A DNA stretch of 46,756 nucleotides from DATFXF01 sp035258565 (GCA_035258565.1 DATFXF010000279.1:1-46756); one strand, 5' to 3'. Positions 17,127 to 25,628 are shown, counted from the first letter of the stretch. The notes: generated by a model not told the origin, from the letters alone. A program made the numbers and translations.

Positions 17127-18263
17127 CTAAAGCGGCTCAAGACCGGTGAGCTGCGGCGAAACGACTCCCTTGTGCTGGATCATCACTCGGAAGACCTCTC
17201 CCATCCCCTCGGGGAAGATCAGATTCTTCCATAGAAGGCGGGCCTGGATGCGTTCGACTTCGTTCTGCCCTTCGTCGTAGAGTTCGGTGAGCCCGCTCCG
17301 GCGGCCCAGCGCCAGCAGGAACCGCGCCTGCGAGACGAACCCCGTCCGCTCGAGTCCCCCGTGCCGGCCCCAGAGTTCCAGCGCAGTGAAATTGACGTGC
17401 GCGGTTAAGTCCTGCTCGCCCGGCGCGCGGAAATAATCCTCGCTCGCGCGGTGCTGCTGATAGGCCAGCAGCGTGCCGCGCAGATGATGGGCGTTGTAGA
17501 GTTCGCGCGCTTCGTGGCCGTAGTCCACCGTGAGGACAAAGCCCCGGCCAAGCCTGCGGCTGACGTCCTCGATCCAGCGGCAGGCCTCCAAGCCCACCTC
17601 TGCCTGCTGCCCCTCGAGCAACTCGATATCCTGCACCTCAAAATACTCGGCCAGGGCGGGCGTCGACAGCGGGCGGACTTGCTCAACAAATTCATCATTC
17701 CGGAGCGTCACGAAGATCTCGCACGAGACGCCTTGCTTGTGCACCACCCGGTGAACCGGCAGCGCATCGAGGAGCTCGTTGGAAAGAACGCAGCCCGCAG
17801 GAATCTCTGGCGGTAATTCGGCAGCAGAAGAGGCGCAGCCGGCTTCGACATAGCGGGCCAGCGTGGCTGTCTGGGCGGCTTGGCGCTCCCGAGACTGCTC
17901 GACCACAACATAACTCAGCGCCGCGTAGAATTCGCGCAGCTCGCGCGCGGCAAAGTCGAGGATGTGCTTGGCAAGCCGTCCGATGCCGGCACCAGGCTCG
18001 ACCACCCAAAACGGCTCAGGCCGGCCCAGCGCCTGCCACATCTCAGCCAGCTGCCGTGCGAGCAGGCGACCAAAAATGGGGTGCACGTCTACACTGGTGT
18101 AGTAATCGGCAAAGCGTTGGGCCTCCCGAGCCCGGTAATAGCCGTGCTCAGAATGATAGAGGCACTCGCGCATATAGTCGGCAAACGAAATCGCGCCTTG
18201 CTCGCGGATGCGCGCCTTCAGCAGGCGAGCGAGCGGTGTTTCCGTGGTCGACGGGGGGGCCAT
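17127..18263 (-). CDS. MidA/NDUFAF7-type SAM-dependent methyltransferase (DUF185)
   Basis: 378 residues from ATG 18263; upstream in-frame ATG (18326) is rejected because it would overlap the preceding gene by more than 50 bases. In mitochondria the homologue methylates an arginine of a complex I subunit. Motif I is VVEPGAGIGRLA; further conserved segments are VVVEQS, VLSNELLDALPVHR, the VLTVDYGHEARELY stretch, RGTLLAYQQHR, GEQDLTAHVNF and the closing SQARFLLALG. Five bases follow the stop of the upstream unknown gene. Whether it acts on respiratory complex I here is inferred from the family. It is the last gene of the 17127-19241 block and converges on the M1-like gene, 37 bases away. Confidence 0.93.
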   Translation of the reverse strand: MAPPSTTETPLARLLKARIREQGAISFADYMRECLYHSEHGYYRAREAQRFADYYTSVDVHPIFGRLLARQLAEMWQALGRPEPFWVVEPGAGIGRLAKHILDFAARELREFYAALSYVVVEQSRERQAAQTATLARYVEAGCASSAAELPPEIPAGCVLSNELLDALPVHRVVHKQGVSCEIFVTLRNDEFVEQVRPLSTPALAEYFEVQDIELLEGQQAEVGLEACRWIEDVSRRLGRGFVLTVDYGHEARELYNAHHLRGTLLAYQQHRASEDYFRAPGEQDLTAHVNFTALELWGRHGGLERTGFVSQARFLLALGRRSGLTELYDEGQNEVERIQARLLWKNLIFPEGMGEVFRVMIQHKGVVSPQLTGLEPL

Positions 18264-18268
18264 GGCTT

Positions 18269-18538
18269 TCAAGCCTTGCGCTGGGGGTTCGAAGTGAACA
18301 TCTCGATTACATAGTCGTGCAGGCAATCGTAGAGCTGCTTCTGGAAGGTCCAGGGAAACTGGGGATGGTCAATCTCTCGGGGCTGCAACAGAAACAGATA
18401 GGTGTGGACCGGAACACCGCTGGGCTTGAAGCGGATCTCAACTTCGACGCCCTCGCGCGCAGGCCGCGCGTCAAAGGCAAATAGCGGATGCTCGTAGCGG
18501 GTGAGCTCCTGGCGGACCTTTTCGACGAGACTGCTCAC
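18269..18538 (-). CDS. Small protein of unknown function
   Basis: 89 residues from GTG at 18538, which overlaps the stop of the preceding 43-codon ORF (GTGA). I do not recognise the family. The chain has a helical N-terminus, a central beta region with PSGVPVHTYLFLLQPREID, and a helical end (QKQLYDCLHDYVIEMF). No signal or membrane segment. The overlap with the upstream ORF and the 5-base gap to midA suggest one polycistronic message. An ATG further up does not exist in this frame without entering the macrodomain gene. Confidence 0.65.
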   Translation of the reverse strand: MSSLVEKVRQELTRYEHPLFAFDARPAREGVEVEIRFKPSGVPVHTYLFLLQPREIDHPQFPWTFQKQLYDCLHDYVIEMFTSNPQRKA

Positions 18539-18666
18539 CGCGCATCGCCCGTCAGGTAAAGCTCCCGAACCCACTCCTCGAGGCGGACCCGAGATCGTCC
18601 GGGACTGCCAAAGCAGCGCGGCAACACTCGATTGCCCGTCGAGACGAACAGGATGCGCGTCGTCAT
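18535..18666 (-). CDS. 43-codon ORF with a phosphatase-like N-terminus, no active site
   Basis: Begins MTTRILFVSTGN, overlapping the stop of the macrodomain gene (ATGA) and ending in a GTGA overlap with the next gene, the strict tandem overlap expected of a real or recently real cistron. The opening resembles low-molecular-weight protein tyrosine phosphatases (ILFVCTGNxCRS), but the nucleophilic Cys is Ser and the rest of the family is missing. It may be a remnant whose reading frame was lost, a very small unrelated protein, or coincidence. Too short to assign. Confidence 0.4.
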   Translation of the reverse strand: MTTRILFVSTGNRVLPRCFGSPGRSRVRLEEWVRELYLTGDAR

Positions 18667-19241
18667 CTCTTCGGCCGGCTGGACGCCTTGCCGGCCGCAT
18701 CGGCCTCGGCGTCGAGATGGCCCTCCGCTTTCATCCCGCTCCAAACCTCCTCGAAGACGTCGCGCGCCGCCTGGTCAAACAGCACGAAATAGACTTTCTG
18801 AACGCTCGTGGGCTGCTTCAGGTGTTCAACCACTTCGCGTAGCATGATCTCGGCGCACTCGCGCGTTGGGAATCCGGCGATGCCCGTGCCGACCGCAGGA
18901 AACGCGATGGTCCGGAGCCCCTTCTCTCGCGCGATGCGGAGTGCATGTGCGGTAGAGCTGCGCAGGGCGTAGGCAGTGGTGCGCCCGCCAAGTTGCATGC
19001 TCGCCGCGTGAATGACGAAGCGAGCTTTCAGCCGGCCGCCCGAAGTGATCGCCGCGTCGCCAACCGGGATGCTGCCGATCTCGTCGCACTCGTGCTGGAT
19101 GGCCTCGCCGCCTTTGCGGCGAATTGCTCCCGCGATGCCGCCGCCGAGCTTGAGGTCGTTGTTGGCGGCGTTGACGATGGCATCCACATCCATCTCGGTC
19201 AGGTCGCCTTTCTCGATCATGACCTTGTCGGCGATGCGCAT
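18663..19241 (-). CDS. Macrodomain protein, O-acetyl-ADP-ribose deacetylase (YmdB-like)
   Basis: 192 residues. Macrodomains bind ADP-ribose and remove acetyl or ADP-ribosyl groups. The segments AIVNAANNDLKLGGGIAGAI (about 20-40), with the catalytic-loop NAAN, and IAFPAVGTGIAGFP (about 110-125) are the family's two phosphate-binding loops; IHAASMQLG is between. The C-terminal 25 residues are basic/acidic low complexity. The ATG at 19241 is preceded by GGGG, a poor site; M8 is an alternative. Head of an overlapping gene set running to the methyltransferase, and 47 bases after the 3-hydroxyacyl-CoA dehydrogenase, so it may be the tail of that operon. Confidence 0.9.
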   Translation of the reverse strand: MRIADKVMIEKGDLTEMDVDAIVNAANNDLKLGGGIAGAIRRKGGEAIQHECDEIGSIPVGDAAITSGGRLKARFVIHAASMQLGGRTTAYALRSSTAHALRIAREKGLRTIAFPAVGTGIAGFPTRECAEIMLREVVEHLKQPTSVQKVYFVLFDQAARDVFEEVWSGMKAEGHLDAEADAAGKASSRPKR

Positions 19242-19288
19242 ATCGACCCCGATGATAGCAGAGGTGGCCCGGCTGTTGAGAAGGCCGC

Positions 19289-20167
19289 TTACAGCTTGCC
19301 GTCGGCGGCCTTGGCTTCCGGATATTCGAAGACGCCGCGGCCCGATTTGCGCCCCAGCCGTCCCGCCTTGACGTACTGGCGGAGCAGCGGCGCCGGCCGA
19401 TACTTCTCGCCCAGGGTCTTGTGCAGGTATTCGAGGATGCTGAGCCGGACGTCGAGCCCGACGAGGTCCACCAGTTCAAACGGCCCCATCGGATGGTTCA
19501 GGCCGAGTTTCACAGCCTTGTCGATGTCTTCCGCGGATGCGATGCCTTCCCCGAGCATGGTGAAGGCCTCGTTGCCGATCAGGACGTTCAGGCGGCTGGT
19601 GATGAAGCCGGGCGATTCGCGCGCTACGACGACTTCCTTGCCCATGCGCTGGCCGACTTCACGACAGGTTTCGAGCGTGTCGTCGGAGGTTTCGAGGGCC
19701 CGAACGATCTCGAGCAGCTTCATCTTCGGAACGGGGTTGAAGAAATGCATGCCCACGCACTTTTCAGGCCGGCACGTCATCGCCGCCATCTCGGTGATGG
19801 AAAGCGAGGAGGTGTTCGAAGCGAAGATGGACCCAGGCTTCGCAAACCTGTCGAGCAGCGTGAAGATCTCGAGCTTCAACTCCATCTCCTCGGGCACCGC
19901 TTCGATGATCAGGTCTGCCTCGCGGCAGGCGTCTTCTACCGAGCGCGCGGTGGTGAGCTGTTTGAGCGCCGTCTCCCTCTGCTCGGATGTAACCTTGCCA
20001 CGCGCGAGCCCTTCGTCAAGCCCTTGGCGGATGTATTCGAGCCCCGCCTCGAGCAGGGGGGCTGAAATGTCTTCGAGAATCGTCCGATAGCCACCCAGGG
20101 CCGCCGCATACGCGATGCCACGCCCCATTGTGCCTGCTCCGATTACGGCAATGGTGTCGATGTTCAT
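19289..20167 (-). CDS. 3-hydroxyacyl-CoA (3-hydroxybutyryl-CoA) dehydrogenase
   Basis: 292 residues from ATG 20167, chosen for AAGGAAG 6-7 bases upstream and the family start MNIDTIAVIGAGTMGRGIA. NAD-binding loop GAGTMGRG, SNTSSLSITEMA, catalytic His in GMHFFNPVPKMKLLEIV, and the NHPMGPFELVDLVGLD dimer region are intact; length matches FadB-C-domain/PaaH/Hbd proteins (280-290). It oxidises (S)-3-hydroxyacyl-CoA to 3-ketoacyl-CoA. In this operon, after a ring-opening aromatic-CoA route, the expected substrate would be 3-hydroxyadipyl-CoA or a similar ring-cleavage product (PaaH-like role), an inference from context. No thiolase follows. Confidence 0.93.
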   Translation of the reverse strand: MNIDTIAVIGAGTMGRGIAYAAALGGYRTILEDISAPLLEAGLEYIRQGLDEGLARGKVTSEQRETALKQLTTARSVEDACREADLIIEAVPEEMELKLEIFTLLDRFAKPGSIFASNTSSLSITEMAAMTCRPEKCVGMHFFNPVPKMKLLEIVRALETSDDTLETCREVGQRMGKEVVVARESPGFITSRLNVLIGNEAFTMLGEGIASAEDIDKAVKLGLNHPMGPFELVDLVGLDVRLSILEYLHKTLGEKYRPAPLLRQYVKAGRLGRKSGRGVFEYPEAKAADGKL

Positions 20168-20187
20168 CCGTGCTTCCTTGGCTTCCT

Positions 20188-20862
20188 CTAGCATCCTGGA
20201 ACCACTGGCACTCCACTCTTCTCCATCGTTCGGCTGCGCACCTCGTCGCCGATCTCGAGCAACTGACGTGCTGCGCGCCGGGCCGATTCCTGTGCCGGGC
20301 GCGTGACGGCGAGGCTCCCCAGCAACCGGCACCCCGCTTGTTGGTGACTCTCTTCATCGGGGTTGATGACCTCCCGGTAGAGGTCGGCGAGGTGCTCTTG
20401 CCCGATGCCTTCGAGAAACTTCAGGAACTGGGCATTGCGTCGGCCGCCCATGGCCTCGCGCGCCACCAGCGCGGCGGCGATGCGCTCGACAGTGGTCTCG
20501 AGCGTGCGCAGGTAGGCCAGCACGGGACTGGGCGGATCAAGCGGGTCATAGCCCTGGAGGCTGATGCCCAGCCGCTCGGCGTTCTCCGCGAGCAATTGGA
20601 AGTGTCGTGCCTCGTCGCCCGCATGGCGAGCGAAGACCAACTTGGCCTCGAGTTCCGGAGTCGTCGAGACCCACTCCGCCGCGATTGCTGCCGCTTCCAT
20701 CTCGTTCTTGAGCGCCATCTTGAGAAGCGCTCCGAGCGTGCCTACGGCACCCCCCTGCCCTGTCATGGCCGGAGCAGCATCGAGCTTGGCCAGCCACTTC
20801 TCGTTCTCGGCCACGAGTTGCTCGACGAACCCTTTGCTGTCCATGGCCGCATGCATGCTCAT
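20188..20862 (-). CDS. Ferritin-like diiron protein of unknown function
   Basis: 224 residues, all alpha. The two ferritin-type halves are visible: E54/E56 in NEMEAAAIAAEW and DEARHF with E84 and H87, then QEHL (E156) and DEESHQ with E170 and H173; this E...ExxH...E...ExxH pattern is that of ferritin-like diiron proteins (rubrerythrin/MiaE-like). I cannot place it in a named subfamily. It starts at ATG 20862, overlapping the stop of the upstream amidohydrolase (ATGA), so it belongs to the catabolic operon. Possible roles: diiron oxygenase/hydroxylase on a CoA intermediate, or iron/peroxide handling for the O2-dependent enzymes beside it. Neither is shown by sequence. Confidence 0.75.
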   Translation of the reverse strand: MSMHAAMDSKGFVEQLVAENEKWLAKLDAAPAMTGQGGAVGTLGALLKMALKNEMEAAAIAAEWVSTTPELEAKLVFARHAGDEARHFQLLAENAERLGISLQGYDPLDPPSPVLAYLRTLETTVERIAAALVAREAMGGRRNAQFLKFLEGIGQEHLADLYREVINPDEESHQQAGCRLLGSLAVTRPAQESARRAARQLLEIGDEVRSRTMEKSGVPVVPGC

Positions 20863-21722
20863 GCGTTCTGAGGAATCAGCGGGAACAGCCGCGCCGCATT
20901 GTCATAGAGAATCTTGCGCCGGGCCAATTCCGAGAGCGGCAGCCGCAGGAACTTTTCAATATTGCCGCGCACGTCCGGCACACCCGGGCCCGGCCAATCC
21001 GTGCCGAACAAGACTTTATCGGCGATCTCCTCGAGCCGGGGAAAATACTCCAGCAGCTTCGCGGGCGGAATGCCAGAAATGTCCAGATGGAAGTTCAGAT
21101 GCCGGCGGACGAGGAAAAAGGCCTCTTTCATCCAGAGCGGACGCCCGCCGTGCGCCAGGATCACGACGAGGCCCGGAAAGTCTACGCCCAGGTCGTCAGC
21201 CAGCATCGGTTGAGCATGGACGTTGCGGGCCCCGGGAAAGATTGAAGTGCCCGTGTGGATCATCACCGGCAGGCCGTTCGCCTGCGCTCTTTCGTAAACG
21301 GCCGCCAAGGGTCCCAGGCCGTTGCGATAGGCATTGGGCGCAAACAACTGATGCGACGGGTGCACCTTGAGCCCGCGGATGCCGATCTTTGCCAGCCGGT
21401 CCACTTCGGCGCCGGCATCGGCGACGTATCTCGGGTGCACCGAGCCGAAGGCGATCAGCCGCTGGGGCGCGGCGCTCGCATAGCGTGCGACCCAATCGTT
21501 GACCTCCGGCGGGAATCCGATCACATCAGGGCTCACGTAGTTGATCAGTCCGGCGCGTTCCACACCCGCCTCGTCCAGAAATTCGAGAAAGGCCGACGGG
21601 TCCTTTGAGAACCTCTCCAGTTGGTCGAAATCGCGCCTCCCACGCTTCATGAGCTCGAGCGCCGCGGGCTTGAACAGATCGAGCGGCTGGATGTGGACGT
21701 GAATGTCGATTACCGGAAGCAC
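20859..21722 (-). CDS. Amidohydrolase-family protein (COG2159)
   Basis: 287 residues from GTG 21722, chosen because AGGAG lies 6 bases upstream, the reading then begins MLPVIDIHVHIQP, and longer starts would overlap the upstream gene. TIM-barrel metal-dependent hydrolase or decarboxylase. Metal motif HxH is H8/H10; then GLKVHPSHQ, VMIHTG, VILAHGGRP and the active-site Asp in VLFGTDWPGPG. COG2159 contains non-oxidative decarboxylases (ACMS decarboxylase, gamma-resorcylate decarboxylase, LigW) as well as hydrolases (LigY-like), so a role in aromatic breakdown fits the operon. The exact reaction is unknown. The stop overlaps the next gene. Confidence 0.85.
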   Translation of the reverse strand: MLPVIDIHVHIQPLDLFKPAALELMKRGRRDFDQLERFSKDPSAFLEFLDEAGVERAGLINYVSPDVIGFPPEVNDWVARYASAAPQRLIAFGSVHPRYVADAGAEVDRLAKIGIRGLKVHPSHQLFAPNAYRNGLGPLAAVYERAQANGLPVMIHTGTSIFPGARNVHAQPMLADDLGVDFPGLVVILAHGGRPLWMKEAFFLVRRHLNFHLDISGIPPAKLLEYFPRLEEIADKVLFGTDWPGPGVPDVRGNIEKFLRLPLSELARRKILYDNAARLFPLIPQNA

Positions 21723-21735
21723 CTCGAGCTCCTGG

Positions 21736-22755
21736 TCAGTTTGCCGCCGGAGGCGCGGGCCCGCCGTTCTCCGCCTGCCAGGCCTCCTCCAATGCGCGGC
21801 GGGTGAACAGGCGAACCATCTCACGGCGGTACACCGGCGTTGAGGCCGAAGTAGTCAGCGGCTTGCCCGTGCGAATCGCTTCGCGCGCGACGCGCTCAAC
21901 CAGTTCTGGGGAATACCGCTGGCCCGCCAAGTATTCCCCGGCCTCACGGACAATGAGTGGCGCCGGATTGAGCGCAGTGATCGCGACACGCGCATCGCGG
22001 CAGACGCCGCTCGGGTCCACCTTGAGCGTGACCGCAACACCCGCCAGCGGATAATCAATGGAATTGCGGATGCGCAGCTTGTGGTAGATCCCGCGGCGGT
22101 CCGCTGTGCCTCGGGGCAGGTAAACGGCGGTGACCAACTCGTCAGGCGCGAGGGCAATGCGGTTCATGCCGTCGTTCAAGTAGAACTCCGCGAGCGGCAG
22201 TCGGCGTGCGCCGCGCGGACCCGCAATTTCAATCTCCGTGTCGAGCGCCAGAAGGGCTGGCGCCGAATCGCCCGACCAGACGGCCCAGCAGCGCTTACCG
22301 CCGGGTGCCACGTGGCAGCGGTCACCGTCCTTTTTGAGGCAATATCCGAGCGATTTCCGCCAGAAATAGGACTGGTTGTACCAGAGGCAGCGCGTCTCGA
22401 GACACAGGTTGCCGCCGAGCGTGCCCATATTCCGCTGCAAGGGCCCGGCGATGGTCCGAACGGCGCTGGCCAAGACGGGGTACTTTGCGCGCACGACCGG
22501 CGACTCGGCAATCTCGCTCAGCGTCGTCAGCGCGCCGATGCGTAGCGTGCCCGCGGCGACAGTGGTGATGTCACGGAGCTCGCGAATCGGCTTGATGTCC
22601 ACGAGCACTCGCGGCGAGAAGAGCTTCATCTGCAGATTCGGCACGACGTCGGTGCCGCCGGCAATGATCATGGCCTCCGGGCCGTACTCCGCGAGGAGGT
22701 GCACCGCCTCGGGGATGCTCTTCGGGCGCGCCAGGGTGGCAGCCGGCATCGTCAT
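21736..22755 (-). CDS. FAD subunit of 4-hydroxybenzoyl-CoA-reductase-type molybdenum enzyme (HcrB-like)
   Basis: 339 residues: N-terminal FAD-binding domain (IAGGTDVVPNLQ near 31-42, MGTLGGNLCLETRC near 110-123) and the C-terminal CO-dehydrogenase flavoprotein domain. Within residues 118-156, cysteines C118, C123, C139, C147 and C156 are spaced like the insert in 4-hydroxybenzoyl-CoA reductase beta subunit that holds an extra [4Fe-4S] cluster; ordinary xanthine-dehydrogenase FAD subunits lack it. This makes HBCR-type reductive chemistry more likely than simple hydroxylation. Overlaps the large-subunit stop (ATGA). Confidence 0.87.
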   Translation of the reverse strand: MTMPAATLARPKSIPEAVHLLAEYGPEAMIIAGGTDVVPNLQMKLFSPRVLVDIKPIRELRDITTVAAGTLRIGALTTLSEIAESPVVRAKYPVLASAVRTIAGPLQRNMGTLGGNLCLETRCLWYNQSYFWRKSLGYCLKKDGDRCHVAPGGKRCWAVWSGDSAPALLALDTEIEIAGPRGARRLPLAEFYLNDGMNRIALAPDELVTAVYLPRGTADRRGIYHKLRIRNSIDYPLAGVAVTLKVDPSGVCRDARVAITALNPAPLIVREAGEYLAGQRYSPELVERVAREAIRTGKPLTTSASTPVYRREMVRLFTRRALEEAWQAENGGPAPPAAN

Positions 22756-25076
22756 CGCGCGCCGCCTTTCTCCCGTTTGACCGCTCCGCCGCCCCGCAGT
22801 TGCTTGTCGTGGAGCGCGGCCAGAACCTTTTCGGGAGTAATCGGCAGCGAGTGAATACGCACCCCGACCGCGTCATAGATGGCGTTGGCGACGGCCGGGA
22901 TGGTGGCCGCGAGCGAGCCTTCACCGGCCTCCTTGGCACCGAAGGGGCCCTCGGGATCCATGCTTTCGACGATGATGGACTCTATCTCCGGCGTCTCCAG
23001 CGTGGAAGGAATGCGGTACTCGAGCAGCGTCGGGTTCATCAGTCGGCCCTTGTTCCAGAGCATCTCTTCCTGAAGGGCCTGGCCGAGCCCCATATAAACG
23101 GAGCCTTCGATCTGCCCCTCGACGGTCAAGGGGTTGAGCGCTTTGCCGCAATCGTGCGCGGCGATGATCCGGTGGACTTGGATCTGGCCGGTCTCCGTGT
23201 CCACGGAAACCTCGGCGACCTGTGCGCTGTAGCTGTACGATGGCGAAGGCCCTACGCCGGCACCCTTGAATTTTCCGCCGCGCGCCTCTTCGGGCGGAGC
23301 GTAGGTGCCTTGAGCCACAAGCGCGCCGCGGAAATCGAGCGCCGCGCCCACCGCTTCTTCAAAGCGCAGACGAAGGCGCGAGTCGTCCAAAGTAAAAACC
23401 ATGTCGTCGCGCGCCTCGAGCAGCTGCGGGTCGCATCCGAACTTGCGCGCCACCCCTTCCAGGATTTGAGCGCGCATATTCTTCGCCGCTTCGAGACACG
23501 CATTTCCGGCCATAAACGTGACACGGCTCGAATAGCTGCCGAGGTCCACCGGAGTCAGTTCGGTATCGGCGGCAACGAGCTTGATTCGTTCCGGGCGCAC
23601 GCCCAGCACTTCGGCCACAATCTGCACCTGAATTGTGTCTGAGCCCTGGCCGATCTCCGAAGCGCCCGTGTATAGCGTCACCGCCGCATCTCGATCGATC
23701 TTGATGTGCACCGTGGTATGCGGCATGTTCGAGCGGATGATCGGGTTCGCTGCCCCGCTGACGTAATGGCTGCAGGCCAGGCCCACGCCGCGCCCAAAGG
23801 GCAACCGACCTTTCTTTGCCGCCCAGCCGGAGCGCTCAACGACCTTTTCGATGCACTCCGGCAGGCCATAGCTGGTCACGCGTAGTCCGTTGGCCGTGAG
23901 GCAGGGAGCCTTCAGGAGATTGCGCCGGCGGACTTCAGCGGGGTCGAGTCCCGCGTCGTGCGCCAGCGCATCGAGCATGACCTCAAACGCGAAGCGGACG
24001 TTCACCGTACCGTGGCCGCGCATGGCCCCGCAGGCAGGCTTGTTCGTGAGAACGCGGTAGCCATCAAAGCGCACGTTGGGAATGTCGTAGATGGCGCCCA
24101 GCAGCGCGCCCGAGTAGAGCACGGTGACTGGTCCGTAGCCGCAGTAGGCACCACCATCCTGCACGACCCGCGCCGCCACGGCGCTGATCTTTCCCTCGCG
24201 GGTGAGGCCAACCTTCAGGTCCACGATGGTAATGGGCCGGCCTCGATGCGCATAAAAAACCTCCTCGCGCGTATAAGTGATTTTCACCGGCCGGTAAGCC
24301 TTCTTCGCAAGCACCGGCGCGGCCACCTCGAGCGGGATCACTTCGCTCTTGCCGCCAAATCCGCCGCCGACGAGCGGTTTGATCACGCGGATCTGGCTCA
24401 TGGGCATCTCGCAGACTTCGGAGATGGTGCGATGGAGGTAGTAGGGGACCTGAGTGGAAGAGTAAACGGTCAGCCGGCCGTCGGGCTCCCAGACGGCCAG
24501 CGTCGAATGCGGCTCCATGGCCGCGTGCGTAACCTCACCTGCGAAGTAACGCTCCTCGCGAACGAACGTCGCCTCGGCGAATCCTTTTTCCACATCGCCG
24601 AACACATGGTGATACTCCTTTTCGATGTTGTTCGGCTTGCTTTCGTGAATCCAATCGCGCGTGGCCTGCATGGATTCGAGCGGATCGAACCATGCCGGCA
24701 GCAGTTCGTAATCCACCTCGATCAGGTCGAGTGCCTGCTCGGCGAGCTCGAGGCTCACGGCCGCGACGGCAGCAAGGTTGTCGCCGATGTAGCGCGCCTT
24801 ATCCAGTGCAAAGACACGCTCGTCGTGGCCGATGGGCAGGATGCCATAGGGGTGGGGCGCATCACCCCCCGTCGCAACCGCTTTGACGCCGGGCAGGGCT
24901 TCCGCCTTCGAGGTATCGATTGCGCGAATGCGGGCGTGGGCGTGCGGCGAATGAAGAATCTTGCCGTAAAGCATTCCCGGCACAAGGAGGTCGTCGGCGT
25001 ATTTGCCGAGGCCGGTGATCTTGGCCGGAGCGTCGGTCATGGGAAGGGGCTGCCCGATGATGGAATGAGGCGCCAT
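22752..25076 (-). CDS. Molybdenum-binding large subunit, 4-hydroxybenzoyl-CoA-reductase type (HcrA-like)
   Basis: 774 residues, close to the ~770 of HcrA. Aldehyde-oxidase/xanthine-dehydrogenase fold with the segments VGGGFGGKSE, CGAMRGHG, ASEIGQGSDTI, AHDCGKALNP and the terminal GAKEAGEGSLAA, whose Glu lies where the catalytic Glu (or its equivalent) sits in the family. It carries the Mo cofactor that would act on the CoA-thioester. Encoded between the Fe-S subunit (gap 3 bases) and the FAD subunit (ATGA overlap), the order C-A-B. No Mo-cofactor insertion gene (XdhC-like) is nearby. Family assignment rests on the partner's Fe-S loop and gene length; other molybdenum hydroxylases cannot be excluded. 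Confidence 0.87.
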   Translation of the reverse strand: MAPHSIIGQPLPMTDAPAKITGLGKYADDLLVPGMLYGKILHSPHAHARIRAIDTSKAEALPGVKAVATGGDAPHPYGILPIGHDERVFALDKARYIGDNLAAVAAVSLELAEQALDLIEVDYELLPAWFDPLESMQATRDWIHESKPNNIEKEYHHVFGDVEKGFAEATFVREERYFAGEVTHAAMEPHSTLAVWEPDGRLTVYSSTQVPYYLHRTISEVCEMPMSQIRVIKPLVGGGFGGKSEVIPLEVAAPVLAKKAYRPVKITYTREEVFYAHRGRPITIVDLKVGLTREGKISAVAARVVQDGGAYCGYGPVTVLYSGALLGAIYDIPNVRFDGYRVLTNKPACGAMRGHGTVNVRFAFEVMLDALAHDAGLDPAEVRRRNLLKAPCLTANGLRVTSYGLPECIEKVVERSGWAAKKGRLPFGRGVGLACSHYVSGAANPIIRSNMPHTTVHIKIDRDAAVTLYTGASEIGQGSDTIQVQIVAEVLGVRPERIKLVAADTELTPVDLGSYSSRVTFMAGNACLEAAKNMRAQILEGVARKFGCDPQLLEARDDMVFTLDDSRLRLRFEEAVGAALDFRGALVAQGTYAPPEEARGGKFKGAGVGPSPSYSYSAQVAEVSVDTETGQIQVHRIIAAHDCGKALNPLTVEGQIEGSVYMGLGQALQEEMLWNKGRLMNPTLLEYRIPSTLETPEIESIIVESMDPEGPFGAKEAGEGSLAATIPAVANAIYDAVGVRIHSLPITPEKVLAALHDKQLRGGGAVKREKGGAR

Positions 25077-25079
25077 GTC

Positions 25080-25586
25080 TCAGCGTTCCACCGGCGCCTG
25101 AGCGGCGGCAGCGCGGGATGACGCGCGCTCGATGGCCAGCTTCACGGATTCGTAGATCTGCATGTAGCCAGTGCAGCGGCAGAGATTCGAGGAGAGCGCA
25201 TCGCGGATCTCCTCAAGCGTCGGGCGCGGGCGGCGATCCAGCAGGGCCTTCGTGGCAATCAGAAACCCCGGGGTGCAGTAACCGCACTGCGCGCCGCCGG
25301 CCACCGCAAACCCTTCCTGCACGGGATCGAGCTCGCCCGGCGGCGCGATGCCCTCGACGGTGACAATCTCCTCCTCCTGGTAGCAGGAGGCGATGGCCAC
25401 GCAAGACAGCATGGGCACGCCGTCCACGAGCACCGCACAACAGCCGCAGCTCGAATCATCGCAACCGCGCTTGGAGCCTGTGAGGCCCAGGTCCTCGCGC
25501 AGCACATCGAGGAGCAGCTTGCTGGGCGGGACGGCAGCCTCGTGCACCTCGCCGTTCACCTTCAGACGAATCAGCTCTTTCGCCAT
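25080..25586 (-). CDS. [2Fe-2S] small subunit of the molybdenum enzyme (HcrC-like)
   Basis: 168 residues. Two [2Fe-2S] clusters: the N-terminal plant-type ferredoxin ligands lie in GCDDSSCGCC (near 42-50) with a further Cys in LSCVAI, and the second set is QCGYCTPG and NLCRCTGY. Electrons pass from FAD through these clusters to the Mo centre. The CGCC has an extra Cys compared with the usual CGxCT. Begins 42 bases after the CoA-transferase gene and 3 bases before the large subunit. Confidence 0.92.
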   Translation of the reverse strand: MAKELIRLKVNGEVHEAAVPPSKLLLDVLREDLGLTGSKRGCDDSSCGCCAVLVDGVPMLSCVAIASCYQEEEIVTVEGIAPPGELDPVQEGFAVAGGAQCGYCTPGFLIATKALLDRRPRPTLEEIRDALSSNLCRCTGYMQIYESVKLAIERASSRAAAAQAPVER

Positions 25587-25628
25587 GGAATCGAATCCCC
25601 TAGCCCAGTGGTCCGGGCTTGACGGCTC

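Noticed and set aside
23958..25121. 387-codon plus-strand frame opposite the large Mo subunit
   Set aside because: Antisense shadow; the minus-strand frame has the full set of xanthine-dehydrogenase-family motifs.
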